Below, in pieces: positions 53,593 to 62,839 of a stretch of DNA of 64,000 bases (its first letter is position 1; each line of letters starts with the position of its first letter). Below the pieces are notes generated by a model. It was given only the letters and a program-made list of their open reading frames with translations. It searched no databases and was not told the origin of the DNA. The DNA is from JBOCEF01 sp050586345 (GTDB lineage Bacteria; Pseudomonadota; Alphaproteobacteria; Rhodobacterales; Rhodobacteraceae): NCBI RefSeq assembly GCF_050586345.1, contig NZ_JBOCEF010000003.1, positions 62,001 to 126,000 of the forward strand, given 5' to 3'. A program made the position numbers and the translations under genes.

Positions 53593-53686
53593 TTTGTCCG
53601 CCCCGCGTGGAGGGGCGGCGTCGCGGTCGTGTCGGCGCGCGGCCCCGTGGGGGCTCTGAAGCGCGCGGGGGTCCGTGGCGGCGCGC

Positions 53687-54076
53687 TCAGTCCGCCTTGC
53701 GCGCCTCGGCCAGCGCCATCGACTCGGCCACCAGCGCCGACAGGATCTGCACGTGGCGGCGGGCCGAGTAGCCCGCGGCGCCGGCGCGGCGGTCCTCGTC
53801 GATCTGCGCCTCGATCCCCAGCAGCCGCGAGACGATGTCCCCGCCGCGGCGCGGGCCGGTCATGCCGGGCAGGGCGCCGGTCAGGTCGCGCTCGCGCCGG
53901 TACATGCGCGCGCCCTCGCGGGCGGCGCGGGCGAGCAGGCGCGGGCGGCGCAGCAGGCTGCCTTCCGCAGAGGCCGCGGCGTTGTCGGCACGGTTTCGCG
54001 GCCCCGCGTCTTGGAGCGCGGCAGAGGTTGCGGCGACAGTTTCAGAAGCGGCGTCGAAGTCGGTGGAATGGAACAT
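53687..54076 (-). CDS. DUF6477 family protein
   Basis: 129 residues, cytoplasmic, helical. The core LLRRPRLLARAAREGARMYRRERDL and the end ILSALVAESMALAEARKAD match the short DUF6477 proteins known from Rhodobacterales, whose function is unknown. It is divergent from a DUF6456 gene, the same pairing seen in related genomes. A GAGG-rich ribosome-binding region precedes the ATG. The shared 217-bp intergenic region is AT-rich and contains a GGTTAACC palindrome, half of a CtrA site. Confidence 0.85.
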   Translation of the reverse strand: MFHSTDFDAASETVAATSAALQDAGPRNRADNAAASAEGSLLRRPRLLARAAREGARMYRRERDLTGALPGMTGPRRGGDIVSRLLGIEAQIDEDRRAGAAGYSARRHVQILSALVAESMALAEARKAD

Positions 54077-54293
54077 GACTTCCTCCTTTCGAGGTGTGCC
54101 CCTTCATCCTGACTCCACCAATGCGGGTGTTGCGCGAAAATCGTCATCACCGCGCGATGGGAAAATCAATCCAACAGAATGCGTTATCGAACGCAGCTCA
54201 TAGACCAGTTTTACAAAGCTGGTTAACCTGCGATTCACGAATCAACCATAGCGTGAAATTGCTTCAAATTATCGGACAAGCTGGACAGCCGGC

Positions 54294-55508
54294 ATGCACA
54301 GCCAAATCGCCCTCGAGGGCTGCATCCACGCCGTGAGGCGAGTCTACGGTCCCGGAACGGACCCGAGGCGGCTCGCCGAAGCGGAAGACTACATCGCCCA
54401 CACCGTCGGGGGCGTCGCCATGCGCGACCTCGCCCGGCGCCGCGGCGTTCACCCCTCCACCGTCATGCGCACCGTGCGCCGGCTTGAAACCCGGCGCGAC
54501 GACCCGCTGCACGACGTGTTGCTGACCGAAGCGGAAGCCCTGCTGGCCCGCTCGGGCGGCGCAGAAGCTTACGCACAGACCATGGAGACAGCGTTGCCCC
54601 AGATTTCCGTCACCGACAGCGCCGCCGATCCCGCTTCCCCCCGCGCCGCGCAGGACGCGGACAAGGCCCTGGAGAAGGACGCGCGCCGGATCCTGCGGCG
54701 GCTGAGCGAACCGCGCGCCTTCCTGGCCATCGCGCAGGGGGCCGAGAGCGCCTGCGTCTTCCGCCCGGGGCCGGAAGGGCCCGTCACCCTCGCCAAGCTG
54801 CCCGCCCGCAGCGCCGCCGCCATGGCCGCGCGCGACTGGATCGGCTGCGCCCATCGCGGGCGGAACCTGGCGAAATACGAGATCACCGAGGCCGGGCGCG
54901 CCTGGCTGCGCCGGGCGCTGGCCGGGGATGGCGACGCGCGTCGCCGCGCGGCCGAGCGCGGCGGGGTCGAGGCGGCGATGGAGCTGGCCGAGGGCCCCTC
55001 GGTCTTCGCCCGCCAGCACCAGGTCGCCGGGTCGCGCCGCGTGGTCGACGACCAGGGCGCGGCGCGCGAGATGCAGGTGAACATGGGCGAGACGCCGCTC
55101 GGCTGGCTCGCCCGGCGCAAGGGCGCCGACGGCCGCCCGTTCCTGACCGCCGAAGAGGTGGTGGCGGGCGAGCGGCTGCGCGAGGATTTCGAGCGTGCGC
55201 AGGCGGGGCCGAAGATCGCCCAGGACTGGTCGCGCTTCCTCGCCTCGGTCGACGAATCCGCCCGCGGCGCCGGGCGCGGCCCGGCCGAGGGCCCGGCGGC
55301 GGCGCGCGAGCGCCTCGCCCAGGCGCTCGAGGCGCTGGGCCCGGGGCTGAACGACGCCGCCCTGCGCGCCTGCTGCTTCCTCGAGGGGCTCGAGGCGACC
55401 GAGCGGCGCATGGGCTGGGCCGCGCGCTCGGGCAAGGTGGTCCTGAAGATCGCCCTCGGGCGGCTCGCGCAGCATTACGGCCTGTCGGGCCTGCGCGCCG
55501 CGGTCTGA
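54294..55508 (+). CDS. DUF6456 domain HTH protein
   Basis: 404 residues. An N-terminal HTH-like segment (VAMRDLARRRGVHPSTVMRTVRRLE, near 38-62) suggests DNA binding. A central region resembles winged-helix ends (YEITEAGRAWLRRAL near 195), and the C-terminal DUF6456 domain begins RQHQVAGSRRVVDD and ends KVVLKIALGRLAQHYGL. The likely role is a transcriptional regulator specific to Rhodobacterales. It is preceded by an AT-rich region shared with the divergent DUF6477 gene, where a TTAACC half-site may bind CtrA. Confidence 0.85.
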   Translation: MHSQIALEGCIHAVRRVYGPGTDPRRLAEAEDYIAHTVGGVAMRDLARRRGVHPSTVMRTVRRLETRRDDPLHDVLLTEAEALLARSGGAEAYAQTMETALPQISVTDSAADPASPRAAQDADKALEKDARRILRRLSEPRAFLAIAQGAESACVFRPGPEGPVTLAKLPARSAAAMAARDWIGCAHRGRNLAKYEITEAGRAWLRRALAGDGDARRRAAERGGVEAAMELAEGPSVFARQHQVAGSRRVVDDQGAAREMQVNMGETPLGWLARRKGADGRPFLTAEEVVAGERLREDFERAQAGPKIAQDWSRFLASVDESARGAGRGPAEGPAAARERLAQALEALGPGLNDAALRACCFLEGLEATERRMGWAARSGKVVLKIALGRLAQHYGLSGLRAAV

Positions 55509-55630
55509 CCCCGCTGCGCCTGCGAAGGCGCGGCCGCCCGGCGCGGACGCAGCGCCCGCAAGGATCGGGGCAGGGCGGCGCGACATCCCGTCCCGCCCCG
55601 CCGCCCGCATCGCGGCAAGGTTATGTTGCA

Positions 55631-55668
55631 ATGCAGCACGGTTGTGTTATGGATACTCCATGCAGCAC
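55631..55668 (+). promoter_or_regulatory. duplicated ATGCAGCAC motif upstream of the acidic HhH protein
   Basis: ATGCAGCAC occurs at 55631-55639 and 55660-55668 in direct orientation in the otherwise GC-rich leader, with TTGCA just before the first copy. TGC/GCA-rich repeats of this sort are bound by PhaR-type regulators in Rhodobacterales, so a link to polyhydroxyalkanoate control is possible but unproven. Confidence 0.4.
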
Positions 55669-55683
55669 ACCCGGAGTCACGCC

Positions 55684-56325
55684 ATGCAAATCGACGCCGT
55701 TTTCCCGACCCCGCTGATGAAGCGCGAGGACGAGACGCTTTACGACTACTGCCTGAGCTTCTCGCCGGCCGCGCCCTTCTTCGGCGTGCCGTACCGCTTC
55801 GCGGAGATGTTCAAACCCTCCGCGCTGGGCGACATGACCCCCAAGTCCATGTTCGCCGGTTTCGCCGCCTTCTCGCCCGCCAGGGGCGAAGAGACCATCG
55901 TCGAGCCGCCGGTCGAGGCCGAGGCGATCGTCGAAGAGGTCGAGGAGGCCGTCGAGGCCGTCGCCGCCCCGGTTGAAGAGGCCGTGGAAGAGGTTGCGGA
56001 AGAGACCGTCGCGGCGGTCGAGGAGACGGTCGAGACCGTGGCCGAGGAGGCCCCCGAGGCCGACCTGTTCTCGACCCCCGCCGCCGCCGCGCCGGCGACC
56101 CTGTACGACGCCGCCCCCGCGATGATCGACGACCTGAAGCTTCTGAAGGGCGTCGGCCCGAAGCTGGAGGCCGAACTCAACGGGCTCGGCATCTACACCT
56201 TCGCGCAGATCGCGGAGATGACCGAGGCCAATCTCGAGTGGCTGGACGAGCAGATCAGCTCGGTCCGCGGCCGCCCGATGCGCGACGACTGGGCCGGCCA
56301 GGCCAAGGCGCTCGCCGGCCTCTGA
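55684..56325 (+). CDS. acidic-linker protein with C-terminal helix-hairpin-helix domain
   Basis: 213 residues. A short N-terminal region (FPTPLMKREDETLYDYCLSFSP ...) leads into about 65 residues of VEE/AVE-type acidic repeats, then a helix-hairpin-helix domain (LLKGVGPKLEAELNGLGIYTFAQIAEM) as at the C-terminus of NuoE-like proteins of alphaproteobacteria. The end, DWAGQAKALAGL, is shared with those. ATG 55684 was chosen for GGAG seven bases upstream. The function is uncertain; the N-terminus together with the TGC-rich leader could make it a phasin-like or granule-associated protein. Confidence 0.7.
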   Translation: MQIDAVFPTPLMKREDETLYDYCLSFSPAAPFFGVPYRFAEMFKPSALGDMTPKSMFAGFAAFSPARGEETIVEPPVEAEAIVEEVEEAVEAVAAPVEEAVEEVAEETVAAVEETVETVAEEAPEADLFSTPAAAAPATLYDAAPAMIDDLKLLKGVGPKLEAELNGLGIYTFAQIAEMTEANLEWLDEQISSVRGRPMRDDWAGQAKALAGL

Positions 56326-56369
56326 GCCCTGTCCCGGCGCCGCCGCGCGCGGCCCGGACCCTCACGCTC

Positions 56370-56400
56370 CGCCTCCCGGCTTGCTGCTGGCCGGGAGGCG
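56370..56400. terminator. hairpin between convergent HhH and fliG genes
   Basis: CGCCTCCCGGC and GCCGGGAGGCG form an 11-bp stem with a 9-nt loop. No T-run follows on the plus strand (TTCG). It lies between two convergent genes, so it probably limits read-through. Confidence 0.5.
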
Positions 56401-56474
56401 TTCGCATGTCCGGCGCGGGGGCGGGCGGCGCGCCCGGTCGGGCGCGCGCGGGGCAGGGCGCCCCGCCGCGGCGC

Positions 56475-57566
56475 TCACTCGTCGCCGCCATCCAGCTCGA
56501 TGAGCTTGATCTCGCCCTTCTTGACCAGGGCCTGGATCGCCGCGACCACCTCGGCCTCCGCCGCCTCGCCTTCCTTGCGCCGCACGTCGGGCATGGCGGC
56601 GAGATCCTCGCGGTAGCGTTCGGCCAGCCGCTTGGCGACATTGCCGAGGATGAATTCGACCGCCGGGTCGTCCCGCGCCATGGCCGATTTCATCGCGGTC
56701 ATGAACACGTCTTCCTCGACGCCCTTGACCACCTTGCCGATATCGCGCGCACCGACGCGGCTGGCGATGTCCGAGAAGGTGAACATCACCCGCTGCACTT
56801 CCTGCGCCAGGCGCGGGTTCTCTTCGCCCATGTGCCCCAGCATGGTGTCGCGCACCGAGGAGGAGACGTGGTTCATCAGCCCCGCGATCAGGTCCGCGGG
56901 CTTGCGGGCGCCCTGGGTGCGCTCCATCACGCTGACGAAATCGCGCTCGATCACCTCGCGGATCTGGTCCATCGCCGCCGGGTCGGGGGTGGGGATCCGC
57001 GCCATGCGCATCACCACGTCCTGGGCGAAGTTCTGGTCGAACCGCTCCAGCACCCGCGCGGCCTGGTCCGAGCGCAGCTTGGTCAGCACCACGGTGGCGA
57101 ACTGGGGATGCTCCATCGACAGCCAGCCGGCGAGCGAGGCGTCGGCGGCATCGGCGAGCTTGAGCCAGATCGACCGCCCGCCGCGCCCGTCGAGGTCCTC
57201 GAGGATGCGGTTGACCGAATCCCCGTCCATCACCTGCCCGAGGAAGCGCTTCGCCTCGTCCATGCCGCCGCGCACCGACATCTCGTCGCCCAGCGTCTCC
57301 ATGAAGTTGCTCAGCACCACGTCGACCACGTCGTGCGGGATCTCGCGCATCCGGCTGACGGCGCGGGCGAAGCGGCGGATGTTGTCCTCGCCCAGGTCGC
57401 GCAGGAAGGCCGAGGCCGTCTCCGGCCCCAGCGCGATCAGCACGATGGTCGCCTTCTCGGGCCAGGTCAGCGACTCGGCGCTCGGCGCGACCGAACGTTT
57501 CTGCGCCTCGGCCTGGGTCAGCGCGGGGGGCGGGGGTTCGGACAGGACGGCGGGCAAATCGTTCAT
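56475..57566 (-). CDS. fliG: flagellar motor switch protein FliG
   Basis: 363 residues. Part of the C-ring switch that transmits torque from MotA. The middle domain shows WLSMEHPQFATVVLTKLRSDQAARVLERF (EHPQ near 183). The C-terminal torque helix region has IASRVGARDIGKVVKGVEEDVFMTAMKSA with the charged residues expected for contact with MotA. The last 35 residues are acidic. ATG 57566 overlaps the fliP stop as ATGA. Last gene of the leftward fliF-H-N-P-G unit. Confidence 0.95.
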   Translation of the reverse strand: MNDLPAVLSEPPPPALTQAEAQKRSVAPSAESLTWPEKATIVLIALGPETASAFLRDLGEDNIRRFARAVSRMREIPHDVVDVVLSNFMETLGDEMSVRGGMDEAKRFLGQVMDGDSVNRILEDLDGRGGRSIWLKLADAADASLAGWLSMEHPQFATVVLTKLRSDQAARVLERFDQNFAQDVVMRMARIPTPDPAAMDQIREVIERDFVSVMERTQGARKPADLIAGLMNHVSSSVRDTMLGHMGEENPRLAQEVQRVMFTFSDIASRVGARDIGKVVKGVEEDVFMTAMKSAMARDDPAVEFILGNVAKRLAERYREDLAAMPDVRRKEGEAAEAEVVAAIQALVKKGEIKLIELDGGDE

Positions 57567-58366
57567 GACGTGTATCCCCGGACGAGGGCGCCCGCGAGCA
57601 GCGTCCAGCCGTCCGCGAGCACGAAGAATGCGAGTTTGAACGGCAGCGAGACCACCGCGGGCGGCACCATCATCATGCCCATCGACATCAGCACCGAGGC
57701 GACGATCAGGTCGATCAGCAGGAAGGGCAGGAAGACGAGGAACCCGATCTCGAACGCGCGGGTGATCTCGGAGAGAAGGAAGCTGGGCACCAGCACCGAC
57801 CAGGGCGGCGGGCCGTCGAGGGGCGCGGGCCGCGGGGCGGTCGCGGCCATCTCGGCCAGCGTGCCGGGCGCGGTCCGCGCCTCCATGAAGGCGCGGAACG
57901 GGACCAGCGCATCGGCCAGGCCCTGTTCAAGCGGCGCATTCCCCTCGATCGCCGGCTGCGCGGCGGCCCAGGCCTCGAGGAAGATCGGGTCCATGACGTA
58001 CCAGGTCAGGAACAGCGCGAGGCTGACGATCATCATCGAGGGCGGCGCCTGCTGCACGCCGATGGCCTGGCGCAGGATCGAGAGCACGGTGACGATGAAG
58101 GGAAAGCAGGTGAGCGTCACCGCGATGGCGGGAGCGAGCGAGAGCAGCGTGACCGCGCCGAGGATCTGCAGCGAGCGCAGGGTGAGCGGCGCGTCGCCGA
58201 GGTTCACGGCCACCTCCTGCGCGGCGGCGGGGCCGGCGAGCAGGAGCGCGCCGGCGAGCGCGGCGCTGGGCGCGGCGCGGGCCGCGATGCGGCGCGCGGC
58301 CCGGGGCGGGATCCCGGGCGCGCGCAACGCGGCGTGCGGGGTGTGAGGGTCCGCCGCCGGGGTCAC
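57563..58366 (-). CDS. fliP: flagellar export apparatus protein FliP
   Basis: 267 residues. Core membrane component of the flagellar type III export gate. An unusually long N-terminal leader (about 50 residues with an AGALLLAGPAAAQ signal-like segment) is followed by the family signatures FPFIVTVLSILRQAIGVQQAPPS (near 90) and FLLSEITRAFEIGFLVFLPFLLIDLIVASVLMSMGM (near 192). GTG start two bases after the fliN stop; it overlaps fliG by four bases. Confidence 0.95.
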   Translation of the reverse strand: MTPAADPHTPHAALRAPGIPPRAARRIAARAAPSAALAGALLLAGPAAAQEVAVNLGDAPLTLRSLQILGAVTLLSLAPAIAVTLTCFPFIVTVLSILRQAIGVQQAPPSMMIVSLALFLTWYVMDPIFLEAWAAAQPAIEGNAPLEQGLADALVPFRAFMEARTAPGTLAEMAATAPRPAPLDGPPPWSVLVPSFLLSEITRAFEIGFLVFLPFLLIDLIVASVLMSMGMMMVPPAVVSLPFKLAFFVLADGWTLLAGALVRGYTS

Positions 58367-58368
58367 GG

Positions 58369-58704
58369 TCAGACGCCGCCCGACAGGTCGGCGACCTCGG
58401 TCAGGCGCACGGCCAGGCGGCCGGAATCGTCGTCCATCTCCTGCAGCTCGCCGCGGGCGATCAGCTTCTCGCCGATATAAAGCTCCACCGGATCCTCGAT
58501 CCGGCTGTCCAGCGGCAGCACCGAGTCGCGCCGCAGCGTCACCAGCTCGGCGATCTGCGGCCGCGCGCGGCCGACCGAGACCACCACCTCGATCGGCACG
58601 CCCAGCACGGCGGATCCGCGGCTGCGCCGCGTCTCGCCGGGCTCCGCCGCGGCGAGGGCGCCGTCGCCGCCGCCATCGATTTCGCCATCGATCGGGTCAT
58701 CCAT
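58369..58704 (-). CDS. fliN: flagellar motor switch protein FliN
   Basis: 111 residues. C-ring protein with the SpoA-type fold: LGVPIEVVVSVGRARPQI, LRRDSVLPLDSRIEDPVELYI and VRLTEV at the end. The N-terminal 35 residues are acidic and low complexity. ATG 58704 has GGAGA upstream and lies inside the fliH gene (8-base overlap), so translation is coupled. Confidence 0.93.
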   Translation of the reverse strand: MDDPIDGEIDGGGDGALAAAEPGETRRSRGSAVLGVPIEVVVSVGRARPQIAELVTLRRDSVLPLDSRIEDPVELYIGEKLIARGELQEMDDDSGRLAVRLTEVADLSGGV

Positions 58705-59401
58705 GGGCCCGGGTCTCCTCATCGGTTGCAAAATGGACCGCGACGGCATGCATCGCGGCGTCGACGCAGCGGCCGAGATCGATCGCGTCGATCCCGTCGC
58801 CCCAGCTGGCCCGCGCCTCGAGCGCGGTCAGCGAATCGTCCGCCGTCAGCTCGGCGTCGAGCCCGGCCTCGTCCAGCGCGGCGCGGATCGCGGGCAGCTG
58901 GTCGGCGGGCGCGGCGACGGCCACCTTCGGCGCGCCGCGGGACGAGAGCTGGTCGTCATGGGCGGCGGCGACCGCCGCGGCGACCTCGGCCGCCAGCCCC
59001 GAGCGCGACAGGGCGGGGGCGAGCGCGCGCACCAGCGCCTCGGACAGCTCGCGCAGCGAGGCCGCGGCCTCGGCGTCCGCCCGCTCGCGCAGCAGCGCGG
59101 CGTCGGCGAGCCGCTCGCGGATGTCCGACAGGATCAGCCGGCGCTCGGCGATGAAGTTCTGCTCGGCCTGGGCGGCGCCCGCCTCGAAGCCCTCCGCCTT
59201 CCCCTCGCCGCGGGCGCGGGCCAGCATCTCGGCCAGCGCCTCCTCCTCGGCCCGGCGCGCCTCCTCCTCGGCCCTGGCCGCGATCTCCTCGGCCGAGGGC
59301 GGCGGGGCGGGGCGCACGAACTCCTCGATGCTGGCGCTGCGGGTCTGCGGGGGCGCGTCCTCGTCGTCCTCGAAGCTTTCCCAGTTCATGGCCCTGTTCA
59401 T
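58697..59401 (-). CDS. fliH: flagellar assembly protein FliH-like
   Basis: 234 residues. Negative regulator/stator of the export ATPase FliI. N-terminal EEFVRPAPPP segment, a long Glu/Ala/Arg coiled coil with the GxxxG-rich GEGKAEGFEAGAAQAEQ run (near 66-83), and a C-terminal globular part (ASWGDGIDAIDLGRCVDAAMHAV) as in FliH/YscL. Sequence of this family is weakly conserved, so the call rests on layout and on its place between fliF and fliN. It overlaps fliF (ATGA) and fliN (8 bases). M5 is an alternative start. Confidence 0.85.
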   Translation of the reverse strand: MNRAMNWESFEDDEDAPPQTRSASIEEFVRPAPPPSAEEIAARAEEEARRAEEEALAEMLARARGEGKAEGFEAGAAQAEQNFIAERRLILSDIRERLADAALLRERADAEAAASLRELSEALVRALAPALSRSGLAAEVAAAVAAAHDDQLSSRGAPKVAVAAPADQLPAIRAALDEAGLDAELTADDSLTALEARASWGDGIDAIDLGRCVDAAMHAVAVHFATDEETRAHG

Positions 59402-60978
59402 GCCGCTTTCCCCGTCTTGTCATCGGATTCGAGCCAGGAGCGGAGCAGGAAGGCGCTGTCCTCGGGCCGCTCCTGCACCGCGTCGCGCAGGGCGGCGAGC
59501 TTGTCGACGCCCACCCCTTCCGCGTCAATCAGGTCGCCCGCGGCCTCGATGCTGCGCTCCACGTTGCCGAGCGGATCGGCGCCGAGCTGCAGCGACTCCT
59601 CGTCCGACCCGATGGCGCCCGAGCGGGGCGCGGGCTGCATCATCGGGCGCAGCACGAAGAGGATCAGCGCGAGCGTGACGAGGGCGAGCACGACGAGCTG
59701 GATCAGCGTCATCGCGTTGGCGGCGAGGAAGCCGCCCGCGCCCGCCTCCGCGAACTCTCCCGCCTCGGCGCCGCGGGCGAACTGCATGGTCTGGATCGAG
59801 ATCGTGTCGCCGCGGGCGGCGTCGAAGCCGATCGCCGATTCGACCAGCGCGCGCAGCGCCTGCAGCTCCTCCTCCGGCCGGGCGGTCCAGGTCTCGGTCC
59901 CGTCGGCGGCGGTCTCGCGCAGCCCGTCGACCAGGACGGCGACGGAGATGCGGCGAATCTCGCCCGGGTTGCGGGTGCGCTCGCGCAGCACCTCCGAGAC
60001 CTCGTAGTTGACGCGCTCGCGCGAGCGGGTGGAGTTCGAACTCGCGCCGCCGCCGCCATCGGTCTCGACATCGCCGTCGGGCAGGTTCGAGGCGACGGTG
60101 ACGCCGCCCCCGGCCCCGCCGGTGGATTCGGCGGACGTCTCCTCGGTGTCGGTGGACACCGCGACGCGGGATTCGGGGTCGAGCACCCGTTCGGTGATCT
60201 TCTCTGCGTTGCGGTCCGTGTCGAGCGAGACCTCCACGATCACCGATTCGGGGCCGACGCGGGCGCCCAGCAGGCGCTCCACATTGCGCCGCATCGCCTC
60301 GGCCCGGTCCTCGCCCTCGGCCGCGGTCCCGGCGCCTTCTTCGCCGGCGCGCAGGGCGATCCCGCGCTCGGCGTCGATGACGGAGACGTTCTGCATCTGC
60401 AGACCGGCGACGGCGGAACCGACCAGGAAGCGGATCGCCTCGGCCTGGTGGCCGGGCAGGGCGCCGCCGATGGTGGTGACCACGACCGACGCGGTGGGTT
60501 CCGAGCCGCGTTCGAACGGCCGGCGCACCGGGTTGGCGATATGCACGCGGGCGCGCCGGATGGTCGGCAGGGCGACGATGGTGCGCGCCAGCTCCCCTTC
60601 CTTCGCGCGCCAGTAGGCGGCGTCGAACATCTCGGCGGTGGTGCCGAAACCGGACAGGGCATCGAGAAGCTCGTACCCCGCGGCCCCGCTTTCGGGCAGG
60701 CCGTCCGCGGCCAGCGCCATGCGCATCGCATCGCGCCGCCCCTCTTCGACGAAGATGCCGTCTCCGCGCACTTCGTATTGCACGCCCCGCGATTCGAGGG
60801 CGGTGACCACGGCGCCGGCGGCGCTCTGGTCCAAACCTGCGTAAAGCAGGGACATGTTGGGTTTCAGAGCGACGCTCGCCAGGCCGCCGAGCGCAAGAAG
60901 CGCGGCGAGTCCAGCAAGCAGCGCCACCAAGCGTTGACGCGGATCGCTTCCTTCCCAGATCGACAGCAGACCGTTCAC
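59398..60978 (-). CDS. fliF: flagellar M-ring protein FliF
   Basis: 526 residues. Forms the membrane ring on which the basal body is built. First membrane helix at about residues 17-38 (LVALLAGLAALLALGGLASVAL), YscJ-like domains with NMSLLYAGLDQSAAGAVV and RARVHIANPVRRPF, a low-complexity D/G/T/S-rich linker (about 265-310), the second helix near 420-440 (LIQLVVLALVTLALILFVL), and the C-terminal FliG-binding tail DSAFLLRSWLES. GTG start. First gene of the leftward unit, divergent from fliL with a 167-bp promoter region. Confidence 0.95.
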   Translation of the reverse strand: MNGLLSIWEGSDPRQRLVALLAGLAALLALGGLASVALKPNMSLLYAGLDQSAAGAVVTALESRGVQYEVRGDGIFVEEGRRDAMRMALAADGLPESGAAGYELLDALSGFGTTAEMFDAAYWRAKEGELARTIVALPTIRRARVHIANPVRRPFERGSEPTASVVVTTIGGALPGHQAEAIRFLVGSAVAGLQMQNVSVIDAERGIALRAGEEGAGTAAEGEDRAEAMRRNVERLLGARVGPESVIVEVSLDTDRNAEKITERVLDPESRVAVSTDTEETSAESTGGAGGGVTVASNLPDGDVETDGGGGASSNSTRSRERVNYEVSEVLRERTRNPGEIRRISVAVLVDGLRETAADGTETWTARPEEELQALRALVESAIGFDAARGDTISIQTMQFARGAEAGEFAEAGAGGFLAANAMTLIQLVVLALVTLALILFVLRPMMQPAPRSGAIGSDEESLQLGADPLGNVERSIEAAGDLIDAEGVGVDKLAALRDAVQERPEDSAFLLRSWLESDDKTGKAA

Positions 60979-61145
60979 TCTGATCTCACACCTTTATGGG
61001 CCCGCGATCGGCGGGCCGGCCCTTCTGGCTTGACCCGAGGAATGCGCCCCCGTCGCTTAAGATCAGGTTACCTCCCCGGTTTACGTCCTCTTAGGCAGAG
61101 CGGGTCTAGGACTTGCCCCAACGCAGCAGGATGCGCGGAGGCGGC

Positions 61146-61661
61146 ATGGCCGACACGGCTGACATCGATCCCGACGACATCGTCGAGGAAGGAAAGAAAA
61201 AGGGCGGCAAGGGCGGGCTGATCATCGGCCTCGTCCTGATGCTGGTCCTGGGCGGCGGGGGATTCTTCGCCGTCTACTCGGGCATGCTCGCCCTCCCCAT
61301 CGGCGGGGGCGAAGAGCACGCGAAGGAGGAGAAGGCGGCCAAGCCGCCGCCGGACCTGCCGCCGACGGCTTTCGTCCCGCTGGACGAGATCGTGATCTCG
61401 CTCGGCCGCGGCGCCCGCGCCCGCCACCTGGTGATGAGCGCGGAGCTGGAGGTGGAGCCGCTTCACCAGGCCGAGGTCGAGATGCTCAAGCCGAGGGTGC
61501 TGGACGTGCTGAACACGTATCTGCGCGCGCTGGATGAGAAAGACGTGCAGGACCCGGCCGCGATGGCCCGGCTGCGCGCCCAGATGCTGCGCCGCATCCA
61601 GGTGGTGACCGGAGAGGGACGGGTGCGCGATCTGCTGATCACCCGCTTCGTGCTGCAATGA
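61146..61661 (+). CDS. fliL: flagellar basal-body-associated protein FliL
   Basis: 171 residues. Cytoplasmic Lys-rich start (EEGKKKGGKG), one membrane helix (GLIIGLVLMLVLGGGGFFAVY) and a periplasmic domain ending in the family signature VTGEGRVRDLLITRFVLQ. FliL associates with stators and supports motor torque. GCGGAGGCGGC precedes ATG 61146; 11 upstream in-frame codons are not family-like. First gene of the rightward unit; its stop overlaps the next start (ATGA). Confidence 0.94.
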   Translation: MADTADIDPDDIVEEGKKKGGKGGLIIGLVLMLVLGGGGFFAVYSGMLALPIGGGEEHAKEEKAAKPPPDLPPTAFVPLDEIVISLGRGARARHLVMSAELEVEPLHQAEVEMLKPRVLDVLNTYLRALDEKDVQDPAAMARLRAQMLRRIQVVTGEGRVRDLLITRFVLQ

Positions 61662-62140
61662 TCGGCGCGGACATGACCCTGATCGCCGACGGGCTGCTGA
61701 TCGGCGCCGCCGTCACCGCGGCCATCTACTGCCACGTGCTGTCGCGGCGGCTGCGCAAGCTGGGCGACCTCGACAAGGGGCTCGGCGGCGCCGTCGCGGC
61801 GCTCTCGCGCCAGGCCGACGACCTGCGCAAGGCCATGGAGACGGCGCGCAAGTCGGCCAACGAGCAGACGCGCGAGCTTGCGAAGCGCACCGCGCGGGCC
61901 GAGGCGGCGGCCGGTCGCCTCGAGATCCTGATCGCCGCGATGCACGACGCCGAATCGCGGCTGCCGCGGCCGCTGGTGCGCGCCGCCGCCCCGCGTGCGG
62001 AGGATCCGGAAACGGACGTCCTCGACCCCGAGCCCGAGCTCGAAGCCGTCGGGGGCGATGCGCCCGAGGACGAGCCGCGCTCGTCCCGCGATGCGCTGGC
62101 GGCCGCGATTCGCGCGCTGTCCCGCGGGGGGGCGTCATGA
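61658..62140 (+). CDS. DUF6468 family flagellar-cluster protein
   Basis: 160 residues. One N-terminal membrane helix (LIADGLLIGAAVTAAIYCHVLSRRL), a coiled-coil segment (LRKAMETARKSANEQTRELAKRTARAEAAAGRLE) and an acidic Pro-rich tail. It matches the DUF6468 proteins found between fliL and motE-like genes in Rhodobacterales. Function unknown, presumably flagellar-motor associated. ATGA overlaps on both sides tie it to fliL and motE. Confidence 0.85.
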   Translation: MIGADMTLIADGLLIGAAVTAAIYCHVLSRRLRKLGDLDKGLGGAVAALSRQADDLRKAMETARKSANEQTRELAKRTARAEAAAGRLEILIAAMHDAESRLPRPLVRAAAPRAEDPETDVLDPEPELEAVGGDAPEDEPRSSRDALAAAIRALSRGGAS

Positions 62141-62748
62141 CGCGCACGCCCGCCCCGGTCCCCGGGCGGCCCCGGGTCGGCGCCGCCGCGCTGATCGTCG
62201 GCTGCTTCGTCGCCTCGGCCGCGATCCGCATCATGGATCCCGCCGGGCCGGTGGCCCATGCGGCCGGGGCCCTGGCCGCGCCGGACACGCAGCCGGCCGC
62301 GCCCGCCCGCGGCGGCGCGCAGGCCGAGTGCACGCCCGGCGGCGACGCCGGCGCGCTGCTCGAGGCGGTGCGGGAGCGGGAGCTGCAGCTGCGCGACCGC
62401 GCGCTTCAGATCGCCGACCGCGAACGGCTGCTGGAGGCGGCCGAGGCGCGGATGCGGGCGGAGCGCGAACGACTCGAGGAAGCGCGCGCGCGGCTCGAGC
62501 AGACGCTGACCATCGCCGACGACGCCGCCGAGGCGGACATCAAGCGGCTGGTCGAGGTGTACGAGAACATGGATCCGAAGAAGTCGTCGAAGATCTTCCA
62601 GACCATGGATATCGGCTTCGCGGCCGGGTTCCTCGCGCGCATGCGCCAGGACGTCGCCGCGGAGGTGCTCGCCGGGCTTCCGGCCGAGCGCGCCTACGCC
62701 ATCAGCGCCACGATCGCCGGGCGGAACGCCAACGCGCCGCGTGAATGA
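62137..62748 (+). CDS. motE: MotE-like stator chaperone (MgtE N-terminal-like domain)
   Basis: 203 residues. A signal-anchor-like N-terminus (GAAALIVGCFVASAAIRIM), a coiled coil (about 75-130, LQLRDRALQIADRERLLEAAEARMR) and a C-terminal MgtE-N/MotE-type helical domain (VEVYENMDPKKSSKIFQTMD ... LARMRQDVAAEVLAGLP). In alphaproteobacteria MotE is a periplasmic chaperone for MotC needed for motility. It lies upstream of motA by 91 bases and overlaps the DUF6468 gene by four. Confidence 0.85.
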   Translation: MTRTPAPVPGRPRVGAAALIVGCFVASAAIRIMDPAGPVAHAAGALAAPDTQPAAPARGGAQAECTPGGDAGALLEAVRERELQLRDRALQIADRERLLEAAEARMRAERERLEEARARLEQTLTIADDAAEADIKRLVEVYENMDPKKSSKIFQTMDIGFAAGFLARMRQDVAAEVLAGLPAERAYAISATIAGRNANAPRE

Positions 62749-62839
62749 CCGGCGCCGCCTAGCGTTTTTTTAACCGCGTTCGGCCGACACTCGGCCCCCA
62801 CGCATCTCCTTGTCTGGAAGAGTTCGAGAGGTCCCCCGG

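Noticed and set aside
60979..61145. Sigma-54 type flagellar promoter between fliF and fliL
   Set aside because: A TGGC element exists near 61028, but the required spacing to a GC/TTGC element is not met.
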